NCBI RefSeq assembly: GCF_910592395.1
Contig: NC_088318.1
Coordinates: 3,410,001-3,474,000 of the forward strand
Direction: 5' to 3'
DNA: 64,000 nucleotides
From: Lineus longissimus
Lineage: Eukaryota > Nemertea > Pilidiophora > Heteronemertea > Lineidae
Positions 38,113-52,500 of this stretch are shown here, piece after piece. The position numbers and the translations under genes were made by a program. Below the pieces are notes generated by a model, which did not search any database, was not told where the DNA came from, and saw only the letters and a program-made list of their open reading frames with translations. Every line of letters starts with the position of its first letter. Within the stretch, counting starts at the first letter, position 1.

Positions 38113-38454
38113 AGGGATATTTTATTCACCCTAGACTCTGTTTTCATCTATAATTCAATGGGATGCTGTTATTACCTTTATTTTCCCGAGCCAAATATGT
38201 CCACATAAGGGGTCCAGACAAAAGACATTGATGGTGCAAATGACAAAATCATTGAAAACCCATCCATTTGCATAATTTGATTGTAGTGAAATCTGGAGAG
38301 AACAAAGTTGCTTAAATTTAGGGCTGTGAAAATAAAGGGGTCTACAGGATTAACGCATCTCACTATATACTGTGTCTGCTTTTGTGGACTGTTAGTAGCA
38401 CAACTACATCTTGGACTCTGACTCTCTGTTTTTAGAAATTGCTGTACCTTCAGA

Positions 38455-41020
38455 TGGCACTATGACTTGACATGGTTGTGATAAATTGCAGACACCCTGT
38501 ACATGAAAAACGCTTTCTTGGGAAAAACTTCCTGTGATCTGAGCAAGGACGAACCTTTTGGGGGCCTGTACTGGAGATGACACGATCACAGGACAAACTT
38601 CTCATGTTGTGACGAAGACAAATATGAATGTATTCGTGACACCCTGTACAGGAGACAACACCACCAAGAGACAAACTTCTCATGGTTGTGATGAAGTGAA
38701 AAATGTGGCTTTTTTTACACCCTGTATAGGAGACCAAACGTAAATTGTACAAGTCTCTAATGGTTGTTCCAATGACAAATATACATGTAGTTCTTTTGGG
38801 ACACCCTGTGCAGGAGGCAAACCCCTTATGACAATCTTTTCATGTTTGTAATAAGACAACCATGTTCTGGAGACTCATAAGGATGAAGAGCAGCTCTTCC
38901 CCAAAGTGACAAACCCAATAGCTCAGTGGTTAGTGCGTTGGACTTCTGATCAGTGATAAAGGGTTCGAGTCCTTGGTGATCCGGAAGCATTATATCCCTG
39001 CGATTAAACTTTACAAACTGAAGTACACAGTGATTCTAGGCGAGGAGGCGTGCACCACCAGAGGAAGTTAAAATCGGCTTCTGAAAATTTCGAGGCTACA
39101 CCACTAAAGACCAAAACTTCTAATGTTTGTATTAAATTAACTCAATAATATGTGTTTTTTTGGACACCCTGTACAAAAGACAACACCATAATTGGGCAAA
39201 CTTCTCATATGGTTGTGTTGAGGACAAACATAACTTTCTTGGACACCCTGTACAGCGCACAACATCATAAAAGACAAATTTCTCATGGCTGTGACAAAGA
39301 CAAATATGAAGTCGTTACCTTGTACAAGAAACGTCATCATCGTGTGGAGAACCTCTCATTTTTGTGACAAAGACAAAGACGTCCTTTACAGGAAAACACC
39401 ATCATAAGACGAACTTCTCAAGGTGGTGACAGATGACTATGAGGTTATTTAGATTGAGACATGACTCATCCATATGAAGAAAGTCCTTAAAGAGACAAAT
39501 TTTTCCTGGTTGTGACGAAGACAAGTATGGGTGTTTTTGGGTCATCCTGTATAGGACACACCACGGCATAGTGGGACAAACCTCCCATGATTGTTACACA
39601 AAATGAGGTTTTTTTGGAGACCTTGTACTTGAGACTAGACCATCAAAAGACAAGCTTCTTCGGTGGTGATGAGGAAAAATATGCATGGGTTGTTTTGAGA
39701 CACCCTGAATAGGAGCATTTTCATGGTTGACGAAGACAGATATTAATTTATTTGGGGGAAACCCTTCACAATAAACTGCAACAACTGGGACAAACTTGGT
39801 TGTGACAACACCATCAAGAGTCAAACTTGTCGTGGGTGCGTTGAAGACAATGATATGTCTTTGGACGCCTTGCACAGGAGACAACACTCTCCCAGGACAA
39901 AGGCTGTGACGAAAATCAATATGATGGTTTTAGAGACGCCCTTTACAAGAAACTACACTGTCGGTCTGTTAAAGTTCTTGTGGTTGCGATGAAGACACCT
40001 ATGAGCTGTTTTGGAACACACTGTACAGGAGACAACACCACCACGAGACCAACTTTTTGTGGTTGTGAGAGACAAATGTGAGATATTCAAACTAAGACTT
40101 GCCTCTACAGGAAAGAAACACCAATTTGTCATGGTTGCGACAAGACAAGTAGGCCTATGGGTCATTTTGGAACACCCAATAGAGGAGATGAGAGAATAGT
40201 GCCAGTGAAAAGAGAGGCTTCAAGAGAGACAAAATCTTGGGAGAAACCTCCCATGGTTGTGACGAAAACAAACATGAGGCATTGCGAGGCACCCTGTACA
40301 TAAAACTACACCATCAACTTCACCTGGTTGTGATGAGGACAAATGTGGGTTGTTTTAAGATACCATATACAGAAAACTTCACATAGTTGACAAAGACAAA
40401 GTTGAAGTTTTTAGGAAACCTTTACAATAGAGACCTCACCATAATGGGACAAACTTCTCATGTGTGTGACGAAGACAAACGTGAAGTTTTTTGGGGGGAC
40501 ACCCATAACAGGAGAAAACACAAAGAGACCAACTACTCATGGCTGTGACAACAACACATGATGAGAGGTAGTCCCTTTACAGGGACAACACCATGGGCAA
40601 AACTGCCATTGCTGTGATGAAGGGAAACATGGGGTATTTTGGGGCACCCTGTACATGAGACTACACCATAAAGAGACAAACATTTCATGCTTGTGGTGCC
40701 GAGACCAATATGGCTTCTTCTGGGACAGTCTGTAACGGAAACCTCTCAATGTTCACAAAGACAAATGTAACGTGTTTTTTAAACCCATAACCAGAAATAA
40801 CACCGTCGTAGGACAAACTTCTAATTGTTGTGACAAATACCAATATGAAGGTTGTTTTGACATCACATACAGGGGGGACAGCAGAATGAAACATTTCATG
40901 GTTGAGATGATGGCAAATATGATGTATTTTGAGACTCCCTTTACTGGAAACAACATCATCATGAGACAACTTCTCCTTGTTGAGACAAAGACAAATATGA
41001 GGTATTTTGAGACAGTGTAG
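38455..41020 (+). repeat. 79-bp satellite, forward block
   Basis: Variants of GACACCCTGTACAGGAGACA, then ACAAACTTCTCATGGTTGTG and ACGAAGACAAATATGA, recur about every 76-80 bp (for example near 38638 and 38717). The copies are diverged. A tRNA-derived SINE interrupts the array at 38905-39110. Short frames across it have no conserved product. Confidence 0.85.
38905..39110 (+). mobile_element. tRNA-derived SINE inserted in the satellite
   Basis: AATAGCTCAGTGGTTAGTGC (A-box region) is followed at tRNA spacing by GGTTCGAGTCC (perfect B box), then by unrelated sequence of about 120 bp before the satellite resumes near 39115. The 5' and 3' acceptor halves do not pair, which argues against a working tRNA gene. 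Confidence 0.65.
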
Positions 41021-41815
41021 TCTCCTGTATGTGACAGGGTGTCCCAACAACACATATTTGTCTTCATCACATCATTGATATGTTTGTCTCTTGGTGGTCA
41101 GTGTGGTCTCCAGTACAGGGTGTCCCAAAGAAACTTCATTTCTGTCTTCGCCACAGCCACGAGAAGTTTGTCCATGTAAATCGCATACTTATTTGGTAAA
41201 GGGTGTCCCTAAAAAAACCTATGTTTGTCACAACCTTCGTCCAATGATAGTGTAGTCTCCTCTACAGGGTGTTCAAAAACATATCTTTGTCTTTATCACA
41301 ACCAGGCCATGAGAAGTTAGTCTTTTGATGGTAAGTCAGTCTCCTGTAGAGGTGTCCCAAAGAAGCTTCATATTTGTCTTGCCACGGTCATGAGAAGTTT
41401 GTTCCATTGGATGGTGTAGTTTCTTGCAAAGGTGTCCTCACATTTATCTTTGTCACAACCTTTGTCCAATGATGGTGTTATCTCACGTACATGGTATCCC
41501 AACACAGCCCACCTTTGTCTTCTTCATGGGACAACCATGAGAAGTGGTTGGGATCATGGGACTTCTTATGGTTGTGACGAAGACAAATATGCATTTTTTG
41601 GGTCACCCTGTTCAGGATCAATTCCCATGGTATGATCTCTTGTACAGGTTATCCCAAAATAGCTCAGACCAGTATTTGTCTTAATAACAATCATGAGAAA
41701 TTTGCTCCAACGATGGTGTAGCTCCTGTACAGGGTGTCCCAAACTATCCATAGTTGTCTTCGTCACAGCCATGAGAAGTTTCTCTTGTAAAGGGTGTTCC
41801 AAAATAACTCCCATG
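41021..41815 (-). repeat. 79-bp satellite, inverted block
   Basis: From about 41021 the same unit appears in reverse complement: GTAGTCTCCTGTA, CAGGGTGTCCCAA, ATTTGTCTTCATCAC, GAGAAGTTTGTC. The switch is sharp and lies close to GACAGTGTAGTCTCC. Confidence 0.85.
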
Positions 41816-43510
41816 TGTCATTATACTTTTGCTTTTAAGATACTTATGAATAACAAGCCAAATATATGGGATATGACCTTTATTTTACACCAGATCTCAA
41901 AAAGATATTTGGCACAAGGGGCAAGTAAGCTGTCAAATGATCTTACATTTATTTATTTACACCAACATTTCATCAAAGAACTTTTCATGTCGTAAGATGT
42001 CCAGGGTGTCTCAAAAGTTTTTTACTGCCACTTTCTAATTCCTTGGCTGCCAACTTCTGACCTTGTTCCTTCTCTGCAGGCCAGGAACAATCCACAGGAA
42101 TGGTTAATGGCATGAAAATTACCAAACAACTTATGAGACACCCTGTAATATTACAACAAAGGTCCATATTTCTTTGTTGAACACACGTCATCCCACAGTT
42201 GAAGTTGTGGTAATGAGTATTGAAATGATTTGAATACAAAGACACTACAGAAATGGCAGTTTAGACTTCTGAGGATCTTTTAGTGGGTGCCATCCATCCA
42301 ATGTATATTTCATCCACTAACACCTTAATCACTAGATTTCATATACCCGTAAACATTCTCCCAAGGACCTTTTAAAAGGGGTACGCTGTTTGTAATTACT
42401 GATGGTCCAGGAAAATAGAAATGCAGTTATACATAATGCCGTAGTGTAGTTATTATGCATACAAATCTGCTAAAACTTGGTATGTATAGTATTCCTGCAT
42501 CTGTCTTCACAAAGGCATTGTTGAAATTGACATCAACTACGTATTTACACATTAACTGTACAACATGTCGCAAAATATGATCCATTTTGAAATATTAATA
42601 TGAAGAATACATGTAAGCTGATAATAGATATATACAACACGTATGGCATGTTTAATTCAGTAATTTTGTATGGCAAAGAGAAGTAAGAACAACCAATTCC
42701 CAATTCCGTTTTAACCCAATGAAGCCTGAATTTCTGATCTATTCAGAAATACAACCGTTTTTTCTTTTGGGGGAGATTTTGCTTAGCAACGACCCCACTT
42801 TTCACATTTATCCCAATTCTATTTTCATTTCGACCACCTGACCAAACTTTTAGTGACCCCCATCCCGTAAACCAAGATGTACAAAACATGAGACCTAACA
42901 AAAGACAAATCAAGTAAAATGCTTAAAAGATGAGGATTAGAATAGTTTCCATTCCAGGAATTCAAAATTCATACCGAGTCCCCCCCCCAGCCATACCAAT
43001 GTTCCTTCAAAGGACCAACGGCTAATTGAACACACACCTAATGGGTGTACCTTATGTCACGCCAACCTAGGTTGAAGAAGACTAAACAAATACCACAAAC
43101 AAGACTAGCATGACTAGGAAAACACTGCAACAGGATGAGCCCATTTCCTTCATCCACTGGTACAAGAATTTGATAATGTCTGTTGGCGAATTTATAAAGC
43201 GTGTCTAGCCACGGTTTAGTAAGTCCTGTGGAGCTCTTGTGAATAGGAAGACTCTCTTGTCTCTCGCTTTATTGCATATTAAAGCCACACTGCAAGTTCC
43301 AATACATTTGGTTGAAGTCCATTCATTTCCCTACAACTAGAACTGTTCTGAATAAACCGGTTGGAAATAGGTACAAACTGACTTCAGCGTGGCACCGCAA
43401 TACGTATTATAGGGTTAATGCGCATTCAAGTCTGTTTAAAACACCAGTGTGGGCACAGCAACTGAGTGTCAGATAATATCCAAGAATTCACATCCACATT
43501 TTCACGCCAA
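41816..43510. other. Gap between convergent MTBP and SLC35C2
   Basis: No gene is recognised. This region should contain the SLC35C2 3' UTR; a minus-strand AATAAA (TTTATT at 43267-43272) is about 240 bp past the stop and is a candidate signal. A short piece at about 42003-42150 again carries AGGGTGTCTCA and ACACCCTGTA, stray satellite-like words. Confidence 0.4.
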
Positions 43511-46500
43511 CTAGTCTTCAGACAGCTTTTCCAATTCAATCAGCTCATCTATTTCTTTCTTTTTCTCGGCAGCTTTAGCTGAAAATATCAAATGAAATTT
43601 TTTTAAATACATGTACTAATAATATGAATAGATAGTGAAAATGAAATTTCCACAAGATGGTAAGAAATCTAATACCAGACAGCTAAAATAACATTTTCTA
43701 AAAAAACTGACTTATGAACTATGGTTAAAAGATCAATACTTAGATTGATTACATCAAATGTTAGACATGTCTGAAAGGAATTGTCCCTTTTCAGAGAAAG
43801 AAAGTAGGCCACTGTTTAAAATACCATGCAGGAAGTTTTCCGCTGGTGCATAACCTACAGAAGTGTTTATTGTTTGCGGGTAAAGAATCTTGGATAAAAC
43901 AGCAAAATACAAGAATCTTCGGAGTGTGCGAAAGACGGGCATGCAGGGTGAGGACAACTATACAATAAAGAAAGACAAAAGATCTTCAAACGGCAATCAT
44001 GCTGAAGCAAGGAAAGGCAACAGGTGTACGACATCAAGCATAATAAAATCAACGCAAGTGCTGAAGCATCAAAGTCTACAATCATCTACCCGCATGAATA
44101 CACTAAAGCGCTCCGAAAACAAGCGATTTCTGCACCGCGACCTGTGCCAAAGTCATGACAACATGAACAATTGAATGTGACTGTGGCTTAACCAATTGGC
44201 AGTCGCTTTCCAATCAACATTGCTATTGCTATATTTACACCGATACCAAAAACACATTACTTTGAAGTAATGTTACTCAACAGAAGCAATATTTATTTCT
44301 AAGTACTTGAGCCACAAGTAAATACAATGTACATGAATGGCATAGCCCTTTAAGATAAAGCAACTAATAAAGCTCTATTGGGAAGAAGTGAGAAAACCAA
44401 CCCTCTCTACATCAGCTGTGAATTTTCTGGTGTTGTTTTTTATCTAGAAGGAAGAAATATCTGATATAGTATACGTCTCTGCGGATTTAAAAACACGAAA
44501 AAAAACGCCAATGAAAATCTATAAACAGGCATCATTGGCTGGCAAGGTTTAAAAACGAGAAAAATTACAGCAAATTCATTGCTTGTTTTTGTTAGAAGAA
44601 ATGCTTGTCTGAGGTAGACTTGGTGCTTGTCAAAGGACAAAGCCAATGAAAGCCTTTGTCTGAATATCATAGCCGTGAAAACTTGGTAAAGTGAATACAA
44701 TTAGGGTACCAGTGTTTCCTTAAAGGGAGATGACAGGAAGGAACCAAGAGGGCAAGATTAAGCTTTAACAACTGGCCAACAGGTGACTCTGCTACCTCCT
44801 AGTAACATTGGCATTACCGCATACCATATATGAAGAAAACTTCACCAAGTCAAGCTGGAGCAACCTGCCTTAGTGTGCGTACGATTCACCTGGAGACCAC
44901 AAAAAGGAGTTCTCTCTCCTCCCTAGGCCCCTTTAAACAGTTTAAAATCTGATGAAATGGTTTTGAATGTACTTACTACTATGAGCTTTTAGCACCACAT
45001 GAAGAGCAATCCCGGCCAAGCAGACTACCAGACCCAGGAAGTTTAACAGGGTCATCCTATCACCATTGATTTCAGCTGCCAAGGCGAGTGTACAGATTTC
45101 CTGCAATATAAAAATAGTGATAAATACAATTACGAGGAGTTTCAAGGTCTAGTGAGCAGGTGTAAGACTTGTAATCAGAAAATAGCTTGTTTAAAACATG
45201 ACCTTGACACATTGCCTGGTCCTCAGCAAGTCAATCTGGGATGGTGGAAGCTGGCCAGAACCTGTATGATCGCAAGGTCTCAGCTCATCCTCTACGCCAT
45301 CCTGGCAGCAGCAGACGTCAGCAGGGATGAATATCGAGTATGAAACCTGGATATTCCAAACACGGGAATATTGGGCCGAAATCTCGCATAAAAACGAGTC
45401 ATGCCAACTCACCTTGAAAATCCCAGCTATACACAGTGTCAGTCCTGATGTAAAAGACACGAGAAGGTATTCACTAATTTCTAACATAAATGCTAGCAAC
45501 GCTCCAATCAGGAGCAGGCCAAAATTTTTCAACACCACATGGAGATCTTCAGCACCAAAAAGAGTCTGCGTTGTAGCGACGAACATTCCTGGAACAAAAA
45601 CGAAAGTGGCAAAATGTAAAAACATTACTTTGATAAACTTTTGAAAGTTATTGAAAAGTCCTGTAATGTTCTTAATCCAAAATAAGTCAATTAATATTTG
45701 AACCAAACTACTCATATCACAAAATGCTTCCTTATTTTCTTGTTATAAGAAATATCACAAATCTTTAGTGTGTTATTCAGAATATATTCATCTAAATCTA
45801 AATATTTCTCTTTGAACTTCAGAAGGACATCTGAATACAAACCTCCCGGAATCATATTAAGCAGAAAATAATGAGCAATTTTTATTTTAGTTACAACAGC
45901 AAACATGTGTTTATTTTAAAATCCCCAAGCCGTTATTTCCACAGTGCGTGTGGAGTGCAGTGCAAAATCTCCAATACTGCACTAAAAGCAGGTGCAAATG
46001 TCCCGAAAAAAATAACCAGAGGGAACAGAATCACTACCAGTGGGTTAAAGAGCAAAACGGGACAAAACCCAGTGATGTTAAAAGCCCCGCAAACAAGCTG
46101 TTTGTTAAATCTTTATCATATTCTCCAGACTACCAAACAAACCAATCCAATCAAATAGATTACCTGATAACAATATTTTGACCATTTCCAAATGCCTAAA
46201 TATATCATCATCCAAAAGTTATATTTAAGAAAAATTTAATAACAAACTGCCATGAAGTGGTTTCAAAGAAAACCAAAATTGATCTTTCACCCAACTCACC
46301 AGCATGCACATATAGATATTCAAAGAGTCACAGATAGAAAGAGAAGTGGCTTGGATGAGTAAATCATTATTGAGTTACATAATAATCAATATTATGCTCA
46401 ATTTCTGATTGAATCATTGATCAATAAATCGACAAACAGATAGATTAAGGTGGAAAATCAATAGAGGAATTAGGGCCTTTCCAGCACCTAGAGGTTAACT

Positions 46501-49500
46501 AGAGTTGGAGATAGTTAGGGAAGAGTTAACATAAAGCTTAAGTTCTCATACTTTTGCAACCTCCCTTATTTCAATCAGCTGATCAAATATTTAATGAAAT
46601 CTTTATTTGAATAAGGTTCAGGTCAAGGGCATGAGAAGAGGGGCCTTTCGATACCAACAAAGTGACCTGTTAGTGGCATGGTGCTCCACCATATGTTTCC
46701 TTCCAATCAATAGTTTACACAGTGTTGAAGGCTTTTAAAACACCCCTTGCGAATTGAACTTTTGTCGTGAGGAATTGGCAATGGAATCTAGACTACAATG
46801 TACAGTGGTGACACCAAGTGAATATGTAGAACAACGTTTCAAGATTTTCAGGCCTTGAATTCTGAAAGATTATTAGGACACCCATTTTAGAGGCACTTTG
46901 GCCTTGGGAAGTCAAAGGTTATCTTGGAGGGCACCGACTGCCATGGCAGTCATGTGTCAGAGCCCAGGATTTTGTATCAGTGGTTAATGTATACACATGC
47001 TTCTAAAGAATTCATTCATGCGCATGTGTAACGGGATCACGGTGCCCATTCAGGGCCTCTAACTAAGAGTATTGGTCACAACCCCATGTTACCACAGCAT
47101 CTCACAGATCACCCGTTTCTGGTTCTGAAAAAACTCAAGCTTTGAACAAAACAAAACTTACTGTACATTCGGGTGAAAAAAAACACAGCATAGTAAAGAA
47201 AGCATCATCTGGGAGGTCGCATAAGAGTCTAAGAACGATAAGACTTACTTGAAATGGCTTTACCTTCAAAGTATACTGAGAGTGGAAGGAGTGCGAGGAT
47301 CATCCACGGCTGGACATGGTAGATCATGTCCAGAGGATTACTCAAACCTGAAATCAGGAGAAAGGGAGATCATATGGTTGATTGAAAAGCTATCACGTTA
47401 AGTGTCAAGCCCTCTTGCTCTGCGTCTTCTCTTCTCGGCATATGTTGCGTGCCGCTATGGTTAGGTGCCAATCAGGTGTAATTGCCACGAGATCCCATCG
47501 TCAGACAGAGAGGAGGCATCCATCACGGACGGAGCTATTCATGTTTCTAACTTGGAAGGTGTCTTTTGTTTGCCTTGTGGAACAGGCCGTGAATCTTGCT
47601 TCAGATCTTATTCAAAAAGATGTGGCAATCCAAGTCTTGTTGTAGTAAGCCCAATAAGAATGGCGATGTCTTAGTGTCTCAGCTATACCTGTTCTTGAAG
47701 GAACAAAAAGTAGTTTGGTACCTTTTCACAGCCCACAAAAACGCACTTTTTGGGGAATATTTGACTGGGAGAACAAAGACCCTTTAACCCCTACCTACCT
47801 ATTTCCTTTTTCTGCGTCAACATCTGCGCCAATGTCCAGCGTATACCACTGAGCAAGGATGCGGTTAAAACAAGTAGAAAGCCCTCGAGATTGAATTGCG
47901 TTGATTGATATGTGAACATGAATAAACCTGCTGCTATGAACATCACCACGAATATCAATGACCACATCTGCAACAAAAAAAAACAATACAAAAAACTCAC
48001 AAGATTCTGATTATGTGGATTATACATGCTATTGCAGCACACCAAAGTATGGCTGCCTCTTCTTCTTCTTCAGCAAACGCCCTTCACTTTGACGAGTTAT
48101 TTTCCAGGGAGTATTCGATCCTCCAAGGTGGGCTGAGCATTTCATGATGTGCCACTACGATTAGGCACCAATTTGGTTTATTGGCCTAATGACTCTGTCT
48201 TTGGCCAGAGTTAGAGTCCACGCAAGCTTCTCTATTAATGGGGTCTTTTGCTTGCTCTGGTATAGACACAAGATAACTTGGTTTTACGTCTCATTTAAAG
48301 GACACTGAAGAGTCAGGAATTTTCGTCCTTTGAAAGCCATTCATCTAGCAATACAATCCTGGGTTCTCCCCAGAGTTGAACCTGGGCCCTATTGCGTATG
48401 TAACAGTGTCAACTAATTGACTTTAAAAGAGCATCTCGGACCAAAAACTCACAACCTCATAGAGTGACTGATGTTGATTCTGCACTGGAAACAGCCAGCC
48501 CAATGAATAATGGACAGTATTTCTTAAATCATGAAATTTTTATACCCCATTCGTTCAAAATTTGGAATTTGGAATTGACTTTAGATTTATTCAATATGTA
48601 AAATACTCATTGAATATGAATTTCAAAATTGCAGTCACACACGCCAAAAACATGTAGGCAATTTTCCATTTCTATTTACCTGGGGGGCAGACAAAAATAA
48701 TGCAGAAGAAGGAACCATTATAGGAATAAACAACCCAATGAATTGGATATTGATGGTAAACATGATGCTTTTAAACATGCAAACAAAGAACAAATGTAAA
48801 CACCATTAACTCAGAAATACAGTAGAACCTCTCATAGCGGACACCTCTCTATTAAGGACACCCTCTCTATTAAGGACACCCTCTCTATTAAGGACACTAG
48901 TTTTTGTCCCAAATTGGGTGTTTCCATTCAAATTGACCTCTGTAATCAGGACACCTCTCTATTAGGGACAGTATTTGACAGTCCCGAGGGTGTCCTTAAT
49001 AGAGAGGTTCTACGGTATAGGTATTGGTCTTAGCATGGGGAAGCAGGTGTACAAGCAAAAACATATCACTTCAAAATACAAGAAATATCATTGTCATGAA
49101 TACCCCTGTAGTAGACGACACATTCTCATTTTTAGTCAATGACTTGCACTCGAGTGAAAAGTTTATACACAAAATTTCAAAATTGAACTTTGCTGTAAAA
49201 TTGCACCAGTCCAGACTTCAAAGTCAATGATAATTTTTCAAGGCGTACATGGCCCCGATCTCTACTAAACTACCAACGGACCGGACCTATCATTATCTTG
49301 AACTTAAAGGGGAACTATAGGCTGGAGCTAGGAGGTCAAATTAGTGGTCTCTGTGTGACTGCAGTTTGCGACTGGGTCATGTTTGATTCAGCAATAAATT
49401 TAATCCTCCTAGAAAATACAAGCCAGAATAGCTTCAATGAACTGTAAAATAGGACAGATCCCTACTACTGGCAACTTTGTGTAATCGAATCTGACCTGCC

Positions 49501-52500
49501 TGGCTCCTGCTTTATACTCTCCCTTTAAGAGGTAATGCTCTAAGCCTGAGCAAATACTGCCACAGGAGATGATAAGCACATAAATATTTGCACAACTAAT
49601 ACCTTTTTTTCTAATCCAAATAAAAGTGAAAATCCTAGGATGAATACAATGCTAGTTGACTTAGTCATCGTATACCTGAAAGGATAAAACAAAATCAGAC
49701 TTGCAAACGAGCAAGTTGCAACCTGCGATTGTGATCACGTGTGACAAAAATCTCTTGTCTGCACTGGTCATCGCAGGTGCCAGCAACAAGAATCGGTCAT
49801 CACTGTCAGAACATTGGACAATTTGTATGGGTAAAGTAGGAGAAAACCAGAGACCCCAGGGGAAACCTACGCTGACTCTACCATGACCGACGGGAAGTCA
49901 CCAACCTCACCAACAGGTTATTTTAATTACCGATCAACAACTGGGACCAGGTCTAGTTTTGCAACCAAGTCAAATCAATCCTTTGCACAGTTACAGAGGC
50001 TGCTCTATTATACACAAGACGGTGAAAAGAAATGTGCAAATAAACTTACAGAGACACTGTAATATACTCGAAGCTCCAATTAGATAAACCGATGTCTAAT
50101 GAGCTTGATATACCTGCAACGAAAAGGGTGGAATATGGTTTCAATTCAACTTTTACTAGCGCAGTGCTTGAAGGGGTTTGAGTTGGTTATTTTTCTCAGG
50201 TTTTGGCATTTCACCATTTTAGCTCAAATAAAATGCTTACATTACAATTTAACAAGTGAAACACATATACCTTTAAATGCACTGCAATAAAAAAAACTCC
50301 ACCTCATCTGTGCATGAGCAACCAATTGTTACGACCAATGATTTTATATCAAAGGCCCTCTGTCACAAAATGAAGTTACATTGGGGTTAAAAACATTTCC
50401 AGCCCCAGGCTGGATATAAAAATAAATAGACCAAGTCAATTATTCAATTCTAGAGATCAATCTAGCTCGGCAGCTCTTTTGTTCACAATCTCAAACTATC
50501 AAATCTGCACACACAGACATCTCCCTCAATGGCACTTCACTTAGTGGCAATAATAGGGAATATTCCCCATTATTCAGAATGTTTACTCTAGTTGGGCCAA
50601 CTAGGATAGGAACTCGTGCTATCTAAATGCCACTGGCTACCTGGCTCAAACAACCCTCAATGCATCATGGGTTGGTCAGACCGGTAGCAAATAAAATGTT
50701 GTCTGAAGTGAATATTGCTATTGCCAAATGTTTCCGGTAATGGTACATGTCATTGTAAAGTAGGTTCTTTACAAAAGATTACAATACATCAAAGGAAATG
50801 TTTACTAATCATTTAAACACTTTTCATAGTGAGTAGAAGCTATTGTTTTTGAAAGTGCATGTCACATTATGAATGAATGGCATGGATTTCCTCCAAGGGA
50901 TGAGGGGAGACTATGGACAGTGTACCTCTGATATTTCAGAATGAGTAAAGGTGTGGCTGAGAGAGAAAATCTACATTTACACAATAAAATCCATAGCAAA
51001 AGTCTGTTACATTACAACCTTTTAAATTAGACACTGAAGGTTTTAGAGTCAAGCACTTAGTTTCATGTGTATACACAGCTATAGTGATATTAATTATACT
51101 GGCACAGAATGTACATGCCATCAAGGATGCATGTAGAGGTATTCCACAGATGTGCTCAATTCATCAAACAACAAAAGAACAATTACAAATACACTAGAAC
51201 CTCTCTAAGAAAACCTTGGGACTGATAAATCCTGTCCTCATCGGGAGGTGTCCTGATTACAGAGGCCAAATTACAAGTATAAAACAGCCCATTTGGACCA
51301 AATCTACTGTTCCTAATGGAGAGGTTGTCCTGCTAGGACAGGTGTCCGCAAAATGAGGTTGCAATGTATAACGATTATGTTATTGATAGGAGACTCAACA
51401 TGATTTTAAATTCATACATTTTCTATATGAATATCAAACAATGCATAAAAGTTTCTATCAATGGGAGACGACTTGAGACTAATGGCATGTGTTGTAGTGA
51501 CATCAACCGTCAATGGAAGAGTTTATCATCTGACTCAACACTTTAAACCCCATTCCATCCAGAAGCATTTTGAATAGTAAAACCCTAAGCTAACTAAGAT
51601 GAGCTGCTCAATTAGCACGACAGTGACTACCTGAACATTTCTAACTGGTACCCAACACAAATTTTGACCAGATTCAACTTACCGGTGGGTGCCACTTTTC
51701 TTACGTACAAATCCCAACTGAGCAATATTCGTTCTTTCCCCGTCTTAAGCTCCCATATCGTACGACAGAGTAATGCCAGCAGAAATTTGATAAACAGATG
51801 AAATATTGTGATTGACAAAGGGAAGCGGAACATCTGTAAAGAAAGATTAAAATTACAGTTAGGGCGAGTGAAAAAAGAAACTTTCAAAAAGATGATAAAA
51901 ATTTCTCGGGATGAAAATTGCCGCCTCAGCATTGAGAATGCAACAGAGGCTTAGGGTAACTCGTGTCAAATTTCACCATATAATGTTTTAGCTGTTTTTG
52001 ACAAATGACTACGTCACTTTCTCATAAATCGGTAAGGTTTTCGAATCGAAATGCATATTTTCTAGAAATTGATGGTTTAATCCCGCCCGGACGGCTCACT
52101 TCGATGCCGTTTTCGTTGATGATGTCACAACATGAACATTTTCGCGGTCGCGGTGGTTTACATTCAGCGATTTTATAATAAATCGAATCAAAAATGGAAA
52201 ATTTGAGCTTTAGATTTGTGATCAACAATTAAAAACGGACGTATTTCCACAAAGTTGTAAATCACATCATAGTATCACTTTAACATATTTACAACTGTCA
52301 CTAAATTGTATCGCGTGCAAAAATATTTCTACATTACTGAAACCAGCTTCTTTGCATATTAACTTATCCCACATTGGAATACACTTAACAGGGTCAGCTG
52401 AGACTAGAAGGAGCTCAAGCAATTCTAATAAGCATAGACCTCAGTGCAAAGTTTGCAGAAGTTAAACCTTGGGACGGTCTCTTTACTTCAAATAAAATCA

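Noticed and set aside
38905-38985. Possible tRNA gene
   Set aside because: A and B boxes are present, but the acceptor-stem halves do not pair and unrelated sequence follows as in a SINE.
48660-48770. Possible extra SLC35C2 exon
   Set aside because: A hydrophobic frame is present, but exons 49675-49603 and 47967-47799 already join in phase and match the family without a gap.
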